59,327 nt of DNA from Desulfobacterales bacterium (GTDB lineage Bacteria > Desulfobacterota > Desulfobacteria > Desulfobacterales > JADGBH01). The notes under the pieces are model-generated. The model did not search any database, was not told the origin of the DNA, and worked only from the letters and a program-made list of their open reading frames with translations. The position numbers and the translations under genes were made by a program. The stretch is from assembly GCA_015231595.1 (NCBI GenBank), contig JADGBH010000022.1, forward strand, positions 1-59,327, in the 5' to 3' direction. Numbering within the stretch: position 1 is the first letter of the stretch; the number at the start of each line of letters is the position of its first letter. Below, piece after piece: positions 27,213-35,986 of the stretch.

Positions 27213-27557
27213 ATGGAAATCAAGGATGAGAATTATAGCATATCCTTTAACTCAGAAAATTCAACCATTATATGTCAAGGCGTACTTCGTTTATTAGGAT
27301 CAACCGGTTATTCAGACATTATGAAATTGTTCAATGATGTTTGTGATATGGAGCTTTTAACAATCGTATTAAATCTTCAGGAATTACAGTTTTTAAATAG
27401 CTCCGGAATTAATGCTATTTCCAACTTTGTTATTAAAGTTCGTAACAAAAATAAAAGTCGTCTTACAGTTCTCGGATCAAATCAATTTGCTTGGCAAAAA
27501 AAAACTCTTTACAACTTACAAAGATTAATGCCAGAGCTAACACTTGAAATTTTATAA
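27213..27557 (+). CDS. STAS-domain anti-anti-sigma-like protein (slr1659 type)
   Basis: A 114-residue STAS protein. Strand pattern SIICQGVLRLLGSTGYSDIM, then LTIVLNLQELQFLNSSGINAISNFVI; the phospho-acceptor Ser is expected at S64 in LNSSGI, matching the DSSG of SpoIIAA with Asp replaced by Asn. Its length is standard. It is probably phosphorylated by the kinase just upstream and dephosphorylated by the SpoIIE protein. AGGGG lies about 9 bases before the ATG. A gap of 216 bases with a dispersed repeat separates it from the hybrid kinase gene. Confidence 0.82.
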   Translation: MEIKDENYSISFNSENSTIICQGVLRLLGSTGYSDIMKLFNDVCDMELLTIVLNLQELQFLNSSGINAISNFVIKVRNKNKSRLTVLGSNQFAWQKKTLYNLQRLMPELTLEIL

Positions 27558-27618
27558 CTCGATTTTTTATTGATTGGTATTAATATATCATAAATTTTGA
27601 ATATATATAAATAAGTAA

Positions 27619-27692
27619 ACTATGGCTAAGGCTAAAAATATTGATGATTCAAAATTTATATTTTTTATATATTCTATTTTAAGAATTTATTT
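27619..27692. repeat. Dispersed repeat copy 2 (CTAAGGCTAAAA element)
   Basis: TATGGCTAAGGCTAAAAATA with a following TATATTCTATTTTAAGAAT block matches copies at 19965 and 47355. It lies in the 216-base gap after the STAS gene, in which I see no gene. Confidence 0.5.
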
Positions 27693-27773
27693 GAGTTTTT
27701 TGGATTCCAAGGTGTCAAGTATATATATCGGTTTTGAAACTCTTGCTGTAAATTATTAATTTGGAAATGCTTT

Positions 27774-30698
27774 ATGTCATATTTAGAAAATTCTTCTAAA
27801 GAAAAATTACTTTTAGATATAAACGATCTACAAAAGGAGAACGCGGCTCTTAAACAAGAAGTTAAAGATCTTAAAATGATTATTGAAACTACAAGCGCTC
27901 ATTCGGATGATATGGCAGAAGATCTCCTTAATCAAGTCGAGTCAACTTTACGCGAAAGTGAAAAAAGGTTTCGATTAATCACCGAAACAATACCAGTTCC
28001 GATAACCGTCGCTCGTGCTTGTGATAATATAATTATCTATGCAAATGCCTATACAGGTGCTCTCCTTGATGTACCCGCCAATTCCATTATCGGTCATAAT
28101 GCTCTTTCTATTTTTAATTCGGATGATAGGAAAGCGCTTATAGATATTTTAAATGTTCAAGGATATGTGAATAATTACGAATTACAAGGTAAACGTTTTA
28201 ATGGTACTCCGTTTTGGGTAGCTCTATTTGTTCAATCTATTCCTTTTAATGATGAGCCTTGTTTCTTGAGCGCATTATATAATATATCAGAACGGAAACG
28301 CTTCGAAAATGCGCTGAAAACAGCTTACTCGGAGCTTGAAAAACGCGTTATAGAAAGAACGGCTGAACTCAGGTTAACAAACGAAGAGCTTAAAAAAGCA
28401 AAAGAAGTTGCTGATATAGCAACTAAAGCCAAAAGTGAATTTTTAGCCAATATGAGCCATGAAATTCGTACCCCTTTAAGCGGCGTCATTACAGCCTCGG
28501 AATTAGCCCTTAGCACTGAATTGGCTCCCAAAGCTGAACAATATTTAAAAATTATACATTCTTCAGGTAATGCTCTGCTTGGCGTCATAAATGACATTCT
28601 TGATTTTTCAAAGATTGAAGCTGGGAAATTAACCTTTGAAAAAATATCTTTTCGGCTGGATAAACTTTTAAACGAACTTGTAGATATTTTTATCAGCAAA
28701 ACTTCTGAAAAAGGAATTGAATTCCTATTGGACATGCAACCCGATATACCACTAACGTTTATCGGCGATCCTTTTAGACTTAAACAGGTTATTACAAATT
28801 TTATTGGAAATGCTATTAAATTTACCGAAAATGGCGGTTCAATCACCTTAGGTGTTAATTGTCTCAATATAAGCGAAAAAAATGCGCATCTCCTTTTTTT
28901 CGTAAAAGATTCCGGAGTTGGAATGAAACCGGATCAAACAAAAAATCTTTTTCAGCCCTTTACCCAGGCAGATGCTTCTATAACCCGAAAATATGGAGGA
29001 ACAGGATTGGGATTGACTATTTCCAAACAGATTGTAGCGCTTATGGGTGGAAAAATATCGGTTGAAAGTGAATATATGAAAGGGACAATATTTTATATCA
29101 ATCTTTTATTGGATAGAGAATCAGATGCTCATGATATAAAATTTGTTGTCTCAGATGATGTCAAAAAATTACGTATTTTAATAATAGATAACTGCGTTGA
29201 TAGGCAATTGATTATTTCTAAACTATTAAATTTTTATGGATGTCATGTGGAATCATGGTCATCAGGGATTGAAGCGATTGATCTGCTTAGGCATTATAAA
29301 AAACAATCTTTTGATCTCATTATTATTGACTGGAAGATTTCGGATATAAATATTATTGAGTTTGCAACAATCGTCCGTAAAGAGTTAAATCTTAATTTGC
29401 CGATTATTTTCTTAACGGAATTTGGAAAGGAATTTTCGAATTTAGAATTTCAAAAGATGAATATAAATGTTTTTTTAACTAAACCAGTTAATGTTTTTAC
29501 ACTTTTCAATGCCATAACGGAAGCTATTGGAAAGAAAAAAATTATTACCAGCAAAAAAGATAAATTAATCGATAAAATACAATTAAAGAATAAACTAAAA
29601 AATTCCCGTATTCTTCTCGCCGAAGATAATCTAACCAACCAAGAAATCTTAGTTGCAGTTCTTAAGCAAGTCGGAATAATTGTAGAGATTGCAAACAACG
29701 GTTTAGAGGCTGTAGAAATGGTGAAGAAAAATTTTTTTGATGCAGTACTCATGGATATACAAATGCCTGAAATGGATGGGTACGATGCAACCGAAATGAT
29801 TCGAGAGTGGGAATCAAATTCCAACAATTCTTTCAAAAAAAGGCTTCCCATCATTGCAATGACAGCTAATGTCCTTAAAGGCGCAGATGAAAAATGTTTA
29901 GATGCTGGTATGGACGGCTATCTTTCAAAGCCAATCAATCAAGCTCAACTGTTTTCGACTTTATCAAAATTTATCAAAGATAAAGGAATGAGTTCATCTA
30001 TAGACGAAGCAAAAGAAATTAATAAAGAATCATATCCTGTAAAACCAGCAATAGATACTCATGATAACGAATCAATCTTACCGATAGAACTTCAAGGAAT
30101 AGATATTCATGAAGCTCTTAAAGCATTGAGTCTTGACGAGACTACATTTAAAAATATTTTAATAGGGTTTTTACGTACGAATCAGAATACGAGTTATAAA
30201 GTGAGAGATGCTTTTATAAAAAAAGATTGGGAGTTACTCTGCAATATTTTACATAGCATAAAAGGAAGCAGTTCCAATATCTGCGCTTTTTCTTTGCAAA
30301 AGGAGGCTTTAGAACTTGAACAAGCATTTAAAAAGGGAAAAGTAAAGGACTCCACTGATGTAAGGCTTCTTAATAATTTCGAAATAGCTCTTAAAGAGGT
30401 TTTAGATTCAATTACAGCGATATCAAAGAAGGCAGTAAAAAATAAACCTATCATTCAACAGGATAATGAAAACATTTCGGTTAATATTGAACAACTCACA
30501 TTTGTTATGAATAACCTCTTAAATGCCATTAAGAGGGCTGACCCCAATGGTGTTCGTACTTGGATTGAAACGCTTAAAATCGAACTCAGTGATTCATTTC
30601 TTAAGGAGCTTTGCGATTTTTTAAGCAACTATGATTACGCAGATGCCGAAAAGGAGCTTACAAAAATAGCTGAAAAATTTGCTGTCAAACTAAGGTGA
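27774..30698 (+). CDS. Hybrid sensor histidine kinase: PAS, HisKA, HATPase, two receivers, Hpt
   Basis: A 974-residue cytoplasmic hybrid kinase with no membrane helices. Coiled coil 1-60; PAS about 60-175 (ITETIPVPITVARA, SALYNISERK); HisKA with phospho-His H229 in ANMSHEIRTPLSG; HATPase with NAIKFTENGG, DSGVGM and GGTGLGLTISKQ; a first receiver near 462-580 (IIIDWKI Asp, FLTKPVN Lys); a second near 605-735 (LLAEDN, LMDIQMPEMDG, AMTAN, YLSKPI); an Hpt domain near 770-870 with LHSIKGSSSNI His. It is a complete phosphorelay in one protein with no separate output, placed after a partner-switching operon it could feed. AGAG-type ribosome site is weak. Confidence 0.93.
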   Translation: MSYLENSSKEKLLLDINDLQKENAALKQEVKDLKMIIETTSAHSDDMAEDLLNQVESTLRESEKRFRLITETIPVPITVARACDNIIIYANAYTGALLDVPANSIIGHNALSIFNSDDRKALIDILNVQGYVNNYELQGKRFNGTPFWVALFVQSIPFNDEPCFLSALYNISERKRFENALKTAYSELEKRVIERTAELRLTNEELKKAKEVADIATKAKSEFLANMSHEIRTPLSGVITASELALSTELAPKAEQYLKIIHSSGNALLGVINDILDFSKIEAGKLTFEKISFRLDKLLNELVDIFISKTSEKGIEFLLDMQPDIPLTFIGDPFRLKQVITNFIGNAIKFTENGGSITLGVNCLNISEKNAHLLFFVKDSGVGMKPDQTKNLFQPFTQADASITRKYGGTGLGLTISKQIVALMGGKISVESEYMKGTIFYINLLLDRESDAHDIKFVVSDDVKKLRILIIDNCVDRQLIISKLLNFYGCHVESWSSGIEAIDLLRHYKKQSFDLIIIDWKISDINIIEFATIVRKELNLNLPIIFLTEFGKEFSNLEFQKMNINVFLTKPVNVFTLFNAITEAIGKKKIITSKKDKLIDKIQLKNKLKNSRILLAEDNLTNQEILVAVLKQVGIIVEIANNGLEAVEMVKKNFFDAVLMDIQMPEMDGYDATEMIREWESNSNNSFKKRLPIIAMTANVLKGADEKCLDAGMDGYLSKPINQAQLFSTLSKFIKDKGMSSSIDEAKEINKESYPVKPAIDTHDNESILPIELQGIDIHEALKALSLDETTFKNILIGFLRTNQNTSYKVRDAFIKKDWELLCNILHSIKGSSSNICAFSLQKEALELEQAFKKGKVKDSTDVRLLNNFEIALKEVLDSITAISKKAVKNKPIIQQDNENISVNIEQLTFVMNNLLNAIKRADPNGVRTWIETLKIELSDSFLKELCDFLSNYDYADAEKELTKIAEKFAVKLR

Positions 30699-30732
30699 TT
30701 TCCTATAAAGACATTACCATTAACTCAAATAT

Positions 30733-30800
30733 CTGGATTCCAGCCTTCGCAGGAATGACGTGGCTGCTGTATCGTCATTCCTGCGAAGGCTGGAATCCAG
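30733..30800. repeat. Perfect 28-bp inverted repeat (extragenic palindrome)
   Basis: The left arm 30733-30760 begins CTGGATTCCAGCC and ends GGAATGACG; the right arm 30773-30800 is its exact complement, with a 12-base loop TGGCTGCTGTAT. The core resembles widespread extragenic hairpin elements with a GGAATGACG/CGTCATTCC motif. It ends 23 bases before the DUF362 start, so it may also affect that mRNA leader. Confidence 0.85.
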
Positions 30801-30823
30801 AATTAAAAGAGGAGTACTGATTT

Positions 30824-31747
30824 ATGAAAAACAAAAAAATTAACAGACGAGATTTTTTTAAAAACACTCTAACTTTTAGCGGAGCCTTACTTAGCTCCTC
30901 ACTTTTAAATGTAAAACCTATCTTTGCTAATGAGCAAACTTTATCCGTTCCAGATATAGTAGCTGTTCGTAATGGAGAACCTGATGTAATGTTCGATCAA
31001 GGGATATCAGCAATGGGAGGAATGAGTTCTTTTGTAAAAAAAGGACAGACTGTCGTAATAAAACCAAATATCGGATGGAACGGAGAACCAGAATCAGGCG
31101 CAAACACAAACCCCATATTAGTCAAGAGAATTGTCGAGCAATGTTTAAATGCAGGCGCAAAAAAAGTTTATGTATTTGACAATCCTGTTGCAAGCAGAAG
31201 TTATAAGAATAGTGGTATTGAATCAGCTGCAAAGCAAGCTGGAGCAACAGTAGCTCCTGGTAACACAGAATCTTATTATCAAAAAGTCAATATTAATGGA
31301 GCCAATGTTTTAAAAAGTGTAAAAGTTCATGAGCTTATTTTACAATCTGACGTATTTATTAATGTTCCTGTTTTAAAACATCATGGTTCATCTATGCTAA
31401 CAATAGGAATGAAAAATTTAATGGGAGCCGTATGGGACAGGCGTTTTTACCATTCCAATGGTTTACACGAATGTATTGCGGAATTCTGCCTTTTTAAAAA
31501 GCCAGACCTAACTATTGTTGATGCTTATCGTGTAACCTTAAGAAATGGTCCCTCACGCGCTCGACCTGAAGACGTTATTTTAAAAAAAAATTTATTAATT
31601 TCAAAAGACATAGTAGCAATTGACGCTGCTTCGGCAAAAATATTTGGAGAAGACCCTCAAAATATACGTCACATTAAAATTGCCCATGAAAGAAATATTG
31701 GAACAATGATGTTGGATAAACTTAACATAAAAAAAATAGCCCTTTAG
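30824..31747 (+). CDS. Tat-exported DUF362 protein
   Basis: A 307-residue protein beginning with a twin-arginine signal (KINRRDFFKNTLTFSGALL, S-R-R-x-F-like) that exports it folded. The DUF362 core includes VVIKPNIGWN, NPILVKRIVEQCLNAGAKKVYVFDNP, VFINVPVLKHH, MTIGMKNLMGAVWDR-like LTIGMKNLMG, and a closing DIVAIDAASAKIFG. DUF362 proteins commonly pair with ferredoxin-like partners. Here the following gene, 16 bases away, encodes a membrane polyferredoxin, suggesting an envelope redox unit. Cofactor and reaction are unknown. AGAGGAG lies 10 bases before the ATG. Confidence 0.85.
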   Translation: MKNKKINRRDFFKNTLTFSGALLSSSLLNVKPIFANEQTLSVPDIVAVRNGEPDVMFDQGISAMGGMSSFVKKGQTVVIKPNIGWNGEPESGANTNPILVKRIVEQCLNAGAKKVYVFDNPVASRSYKNSGIESAAKQAGATVAPGNTESYYQKVNINGANVLKSVKVHELILQSDVFINVPVLKHHGSSMLTIGMKNLMGAVWDRRFYHSNGLHECIAEFCLFKKPDLTIVDAYRVTLRNGPSRARPEDVILKKNLLISKDIVAIDAASAKIFGEDPQNIRHIKIAHERNIGTMMLDKLNIKKIAL

Positions 31748-31763
31748 AGTACAGATATTTATT

Positions 31764-33248
31764 ATGACGCTTCGCCAAATTAGAATATTTATTGCTGGTA
31801 TTGTATTTAGTCTTTTTTTTCTTACATTTTTAAGCGGCTTTTATTTAGCTGGTATTTTTATTTTTTTTCAATTTATTCCATCATTAATTGCATGGGAATT
31901 TAATGCTGTTATAACTGGTTTTATAAGTGTTTTAATATTAACTATAATTTTCGGCAGACTGTATTGCTCGATACTATGCCCATTAGGTATTTTCCAAGAT
32001 ATTATATCAAAAATTACTAAGCAAAAAAATAATACGAGTAAGCTTAATTATTCATTTATCCGCTATTTAATTTTAATTACATGTTATTTATCCCTTTTGC
32101 TTGGCAATCTTTTATTTATAAATATTTTAGACCCCTACAGTCTTTTTGGGAAAATCGTAACGACATTATTTTTGCCGTTAGTTTCATTATTAAATGATAG
32201 TTTACTTCTTGTTTTAAAATTTTATAACATTTACATATATCCAATTCAAAGTCCCAATATTTCTTTATATACTTTTATTTTTGTATTTACTTTTTTTATT
32301 TTTTTAATAGTGATTGTATCGACAAAAGGACGTTTATATTGCAATACGATTTGCCCTGTTGGAGCGTTTCTTGGAATTATATCAAAATTTTCCATATTTC
32401 GATTTTCAATCGAAAGCGATAAATGCATATCTTGTAAACTATGTGAAAAAAAATGTAAGGCAAATTGTATAGATATAGATCAGAATAATATTGATATGTC
32501 CCTTTGTGTAGCATGTTTTAATTGTATAGATATCTGTCCTAAATCGGCTGTAACCTACAATTTATCCATTAGTAATAAACAAAATATTTCTATTAATGGA
32601 GAGAGGCGCAATTTTGTGTCTAAGGCTTTTGCTCTAAGCTTATCCATATTAAGTATTCCTTTGAGGACAAATTCCAAGCCATTATTTAATCATGAGCAAC
32701 CGATTATACCTCCAGGCTCTATAAGCATTAATCATTTTACATCAAGGTGTATAGCTTGCAATTTATGTGTAGCTTCATGTCAAACAAAGGTTTTAAAAAT
32801 CGGAGAATTTCAATATGGAGTTTTAAATATAATGCAACCATATTTAGATTTTAACAAAGGCTTTTGTTCATACGAATGTAATGCATGCTTAAACTATTGT
32901 CCAACGCAGGCTATTATGCCATTTAACCTTCAGGAAAAACGTTTAATAAAAATCGGAAGTGTAAAATTTTCCGAGAAATACTGTGTAGTGCATGCCAAAA
33001 AAAAAGATTGCGGAGCATGCGCTGAAGTATGTCCAACCCATGCTGTACACATGATAAAGCGTGATAAATTATTTTATCCTAACATAAACGAAAGCTTATG
33101 TATAGGCTGTGGCGCCTGTCAGTTTGTATGTCCGACTAAGCCTAAATCAATTCTTGTTGATAGCTTAAATGTTCATAGTAAGGCTAAACAACAAACTCAG
33201 GAAGTATTAAAAAAGCCCCAAACTGTAAATGAAGATTTTCCATTCTGA
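31764..33248 (+). CDS. Membrane polyferredoxin, NapH-like plus additional 4Fe-4S domains
   Basis: A 494-residue iron-sulfur protein. Five or so membrane helices span about 7-190, with NapH-type YCSILCPLG and YCNTICPVG loops. Then come two ferredoxin clusters (CISCKLCEKKC, CVACFNCIDICPK), an internal RRNFVSKAFALSLSIL segment that looks like a second Tat/membrane signal, and a NapG-like region with CIACNLCVASC, CNACLNYCPT, CGACAEVCPTH and CIGCGACQFVCPT. Thus NapH-like and NapG-like halves appear fused. It likely passes electrons between the quinone pool and the exported DUF362 partner (inference). No terminal reductase is adjacent. Confidence 0.85.
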   Translation: MTLRQIRIFIAGIVFSLFFLTFLSGFYLAGIFIFFQFIPSLIAWEFNAVITGFISVLILTIIFGRLYCSILCPLGIFQDIISKITKQKNNTSKLNYSFIRYLILITCYLSLLLGNLLFINILDPYSLFGKIVTTLFLPLVSLLNDSLLLVLKFYNIYIYPIQSPNISLYTFIFVFTFFIFLIVIVSTKGRLYCNTICPVGAFLGIISKFSIFRFSIESDKCISCKLCEKKCKANCIDIDQNNIDMSLCVACFNCIDICPKSAVTYNLSISNKQNISINGERRNFVSKAFALSLSILSIPLRTNSKPLFNHEQPIIPPGSISINHFTSRCIACNLCVASCQTKVLKIGEFQYGVLNIMQPYLDFNKGFCSYECNACLNYCPTQAIMPFNLQEKRLIKIGSVKFSEKYCVVHAKKKDCGACAEVCPTHAVHMIKRDKLFYPNINESLCIGCGACQFVCPTKPKSILVDSLNVHSKAKQQTQEVLKKPQTVNEDFPF

Positions 33249-33253
33249 TGATA

Positions 33254-33289
33254 TCTCCTTGATTCTACGATTTAATAGAATCAAGGAGA
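33254..33289. terminator. Bidirectional intrinsic terminator between convergent operons
   Basis: TCTCCTTGATTCTA (33254-33267) and TAGAATCAAGGAGA (33276-33289) form a perfect 14-bp stem with an 8-base loop. A T-rich run follows soon after on the plus strand (33302-33310). It lies between the polyferredoxin stop and the glpD stop. Confidence 0.75.
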
Positions 33290-33325
33290 ATTCGTCTAAA
33301 TTTATTTTTTTCTATAGCTCTAACA

Positions 33326-35032
33326 TTAAAACCAAATAGTCTTTTTTACATAATCCATGTAGTATTCTATTTCTTCTTTTTTCTTTTCGTCAGTCCAATT
33401 ATAATAATCAGCCATAATAGCTGCTACTTTTTCTGCTAATTCTGCTTGCTTATAATGCCATATCGTCCATTGAGCTTCAGTTCTTCGGCATAAAACATCT
33501 ATTAGTCTTGGAGCATTTTCATACGCAAGTATAAAATCAATTTCAGCTTTACAATGGGGATAACCTTCTAATAAAGGCTCGCCCAACGCACTATTTGATT
33601 TAATTTTTTTCAAAATATCTATAGCTTGCTTTCCATACTGCTGATGGAGATATTCCTTTTGTTCTGGCCAAGAGCAGTCATTTAATCCTCCTTTTTTTAG
33701 AACAGCGTCAAAACTTTCTCTTGTCATTCCAACGATAAAAGGAATTTTTGAAAAACCGTTAGTTCTATGTTTCAAATTAGAAAACTTAGGAATAAAACCT
33801 TTTTTTACAAGATGGAATATCAATTCTTCTGCCATTAAACGATAAGTCGTTAATTTGCCTCCAGCGATAGAGATAACTCCATCCTTTGATTCAAATATTT
33901 CATGCTCTCTTGATACATCAGATTCATTTTTAGCGCCATCTTGCTTGATTAAAGGTCTAATGCCAGCGTATGTTCCTATAATATCTTTATATGTAAGTTC
34001 CGCATGTGGGAAAAGGCGGTTAACAGTATTAAATAAATAATCACAATCTTCTTTTGTACACCAAGGCTCATCTAAATTTTTAGATTCTTTGAAATAGTCT
34101 GTATCTGTTGTACCTATTACTGAAACATTGCCTCTTTTAAGAATAAAGAAAAAACGGCCATCATCAAAGGATCTTACGCCAAAAGCGTTTCTATTACCAA
34201 TTCGTTCATTCGGTACAACTACATGAACTCCTTTAGTAGGATATATTTTTTCTTTTCCGAAATCGGTTAATTTCAATAATTCATCTGTCCATATTCCTGT
34301 ACAAACAACTACAACTTTTGCTTTGACATCAAATTTTATACCATTTAATTCGTCAGACGCGACAACGCCACAAACTTTGCCTTTATCATTTCTTATATAA
34401 TCATTGATTTTTGAATAATTTATCGCAAGAGAATTGCCTTTAGAATATATGAGACTTTCTTTTATTGTTTCGAGGGTAAGCCTTGAATCATCGACATTGG
34501 TGTCATAATAAAATCCTGAAAATGTCATCTTGCCTATTTCGCTATCATTACGAGTTACAGCCGGTTCAAATTCTTCTACAAATTCAGGAGAAAAAAACTT
34601 TGCTTTTCGATAATTTTTAAAATTAGATCCAATATCTGAAAGTAAATCATACATCATTAGCGCAAATCTAATATGTTTAGGTTTATCTTTACCTTTTTCA
34701 TAGGAGCAAAACATAAAGCCTAACGGTCTAACAAGATTTGGTAAATGTGTCCTAAGCCAATTTCTTTCGGTTGTTGATTCCCTTACAAGCTTAAATTCCT
34801 TATTTGAAAGATATCTTAAACCTCCGTGAGCTAATTTTGACGAACGGGAAGATGTGCCAAATGCAAAATCGTTTTTATCAATCATGCAAAACGAAAGATT
34901 TCGCAAAGCAGCTTCTCGAGCGACACCAGCACCGGTGATGCCCCCGCCTATAATTATTAAGTCAAACTCTGTTGCCTGTGCCTGATTGATATATTCTTGT
35001 CTTTTTTTTGCATTCCATTGTAGGTTATCCAT
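33326..35032 (-). CDS. glpD: FAD-dependent glycerol-3-phosphate dehydrogenase
   Basis: A 568-residue flavoenzyme that oxidises sn-glycerol 3-phosphate to dihydroxyacetone phosphate and feeds electrons to quinone. The dinucleotide motif is DLIIIGGGITGAGVAREAALRN near 24-45, followed by the family block FAFGTSSRSSKLAHGGLRYL and later GVISIAGGKLTTYRLMAEE. The C-terminal DAO_C domain (LCRRTEAQWTIWHYKQAELAEKVA) is present. Length is as usual for GlpD. AAGGAG lies 8 bases before the ATG. It is downstream of a nitroreductase and a ROK kinase in the same direction. Confidence 0.95.
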   Translation of the reverse strand: MDNLQWNAKKRQEYINQAQATEFDLIIIGGGITGAGVAREAALRNLSFCMIDKNDFAFGTSSRSSKLAHGGLRYLSNKEFKLVRESTTERNWLRTHLPNLVRPLGFMFCSYEKGKDKPKHIRFALMMYDLLSDIGSNFKNYRKAKFFSPEFVEEFEPAVTRNDSEIGKMTFSGFYYDTNVDDSRLTLETIKESLIYSKGNSLAINYSKINDYIRNDKGKVCGVVASDELNGIKFDVKAKVVVVCTGIWTDELLKLTDFGKEKIYPTKGVHVVVPNERIGNRNAFGVRSFDDGRFFFILKRGNVSVIGTTDTDYFKESKNLDEPWCTKEDCDYLFNTVNRLFPHAELTYKDIIGTYAGIRPLIKQDGAKNESDVSREHEIFESKDGVISIAGGKLTTYRLMAEELIFHLVKKGFIPKFSNLKHRTNGFSKIPFIVGMTRESFDAVLKKGGLNDCSWPEQKEYLHQQYGKQAIDILKKIKSNSALGEPLLEGYPHCKAEIDFILAYENAPRLIDVLCRRTEAQWTIWHYKQAELAEKVAAIMADYYNWTDEKKKEEIEYYMDYVKKTIWF

Positions 35033-35069
35033 TTAATTTTCTCCTTATAAAGATTACAGATTAAAAGAA

Positions 35070-35942
35070 TTAATTCATTTCTTCCCAAGTCGCAATATAT
35101 TGAGTGTCTTCTGGTAATGATTCAATATTTGGCTTTTTTAGTTCCCATTTACCTTTAAGTCCTAATTCATTGGCTGTAAGCTCAAAATGACACATCGCAA
35201 TACCCATATCAACCCTTTGAAGGTCTGCTAACTTAAACATCTTTATATTTTTATCGTAGCCTTTAGTACGGGATAAAAAAAAGTGAAAATCATTCTTTGA
35301 TTTGTCTTTTACAATACGCCAAGGCTGTTTATTAGAAGCTGAAGGAGCAAGTCTTACCATTTCTATTACATCAGCATAGACCCCAGCTTGAGCCTTTGTT
35401 ATCGGAGTTGAAAAATTTTCATTGAAAAACATTATTTCCCAAGGCTGACGGGAATCAGAGCCAGCCTTCCACCTAATAAATGACTCAATAGTGCCTCTTT
35501 TTTCCTGCTTATATCCGATAGCTACAACAGCCGGCATTATTTCGTCTTCTAATAGTGAAATTTTGTTAGCAAAATTGCTTTTATTAAAAGTTCCTCCAAG
35601 CCAACACGTTCCAAGACCAATATCAGTAGCAAGCAGAATTATTTTTTCCATCAAGTAACCGTAATCTTCTAAGTCATTATTAGCTTTTTTTACGGATCCG
35701 CCTATAAAACCAGTTGCACCTCTTATAAATCCGTAAGTACCAAGACCTTTTAGAGATTTTCTATCTTCTTCAGTAGCAGCAATAAGCTCAAATCTTGAGG
35801 GTGTATTAAACGGACATGATTTATCAGATAAAAAAAATTCGTTCAGAATATTTTTTTTATTTTCTTCAATAGCCTCATCTGTATAAGTTCTGCAGGAAAA
35901 ACGTTTTTTTATAATGTCGATGACTGATTGATTAAATTTCAT
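35070..35942 (-). CDS. Nitroreductase-family flavoprotein
   Basis: A 290-residue protein of the nitroreductase fold. It begins with DIIKKRFSCRTYTDEAI (FMN-binding R-S-R-like start), with MEKIILLATDIGLGTCWLGGTF in the middle and LAPSASNKQPWRIV near residue 205, the classic FMN-contact segment P-S--N-QPW. An apparent duplicated half (two nitroreductase-like halves) suggests the large TM-nitroreductase-like class. I chose the ATG at 35942 over one at 35954 because GGAG lies 6 bases before it, while the earlier ATG overlaps the ribosome site. Substrate unknown. Confidence 0.8.
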   Translation of the reverse strand: MKFNQSVIDIIKKRFSCRTYTDEAIEENKKNILNEFFLSDKSCPFNTPSRFELIAATEEDRKSLKGLGTYGFIRGATGFIGGSVKKANNDLEDYGYLMEKIILLATDIGLGTCWLGGTFNKSNFANKISLLEDEIMPAVVAIGYKQEKRGTIESFIRWKAGSDSRQPWEIMFFNENFSTPITKAQAGVYADVIEMVRLAPSASNKQPWRIVKDKSKNDFHFFLSRTKGYDKNIKMFKLADLQRVDMGIAMCHFELTANELGLKGKWELKKPNIESLPEDTQYIATWEEMN

Positions 35943-35986
35943 TTTATTCTCCATTCCTTTTTAAGTTATTCATTATTAGTTATTCA

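Noticed and set aside
28325..28867. 180-codon minus-strand frame inside the hybrid kinase gene
   Set aside because: Antisense to the HisKA/HATPase coding region; Ser/Leu-rich shadow composition and no start signals.
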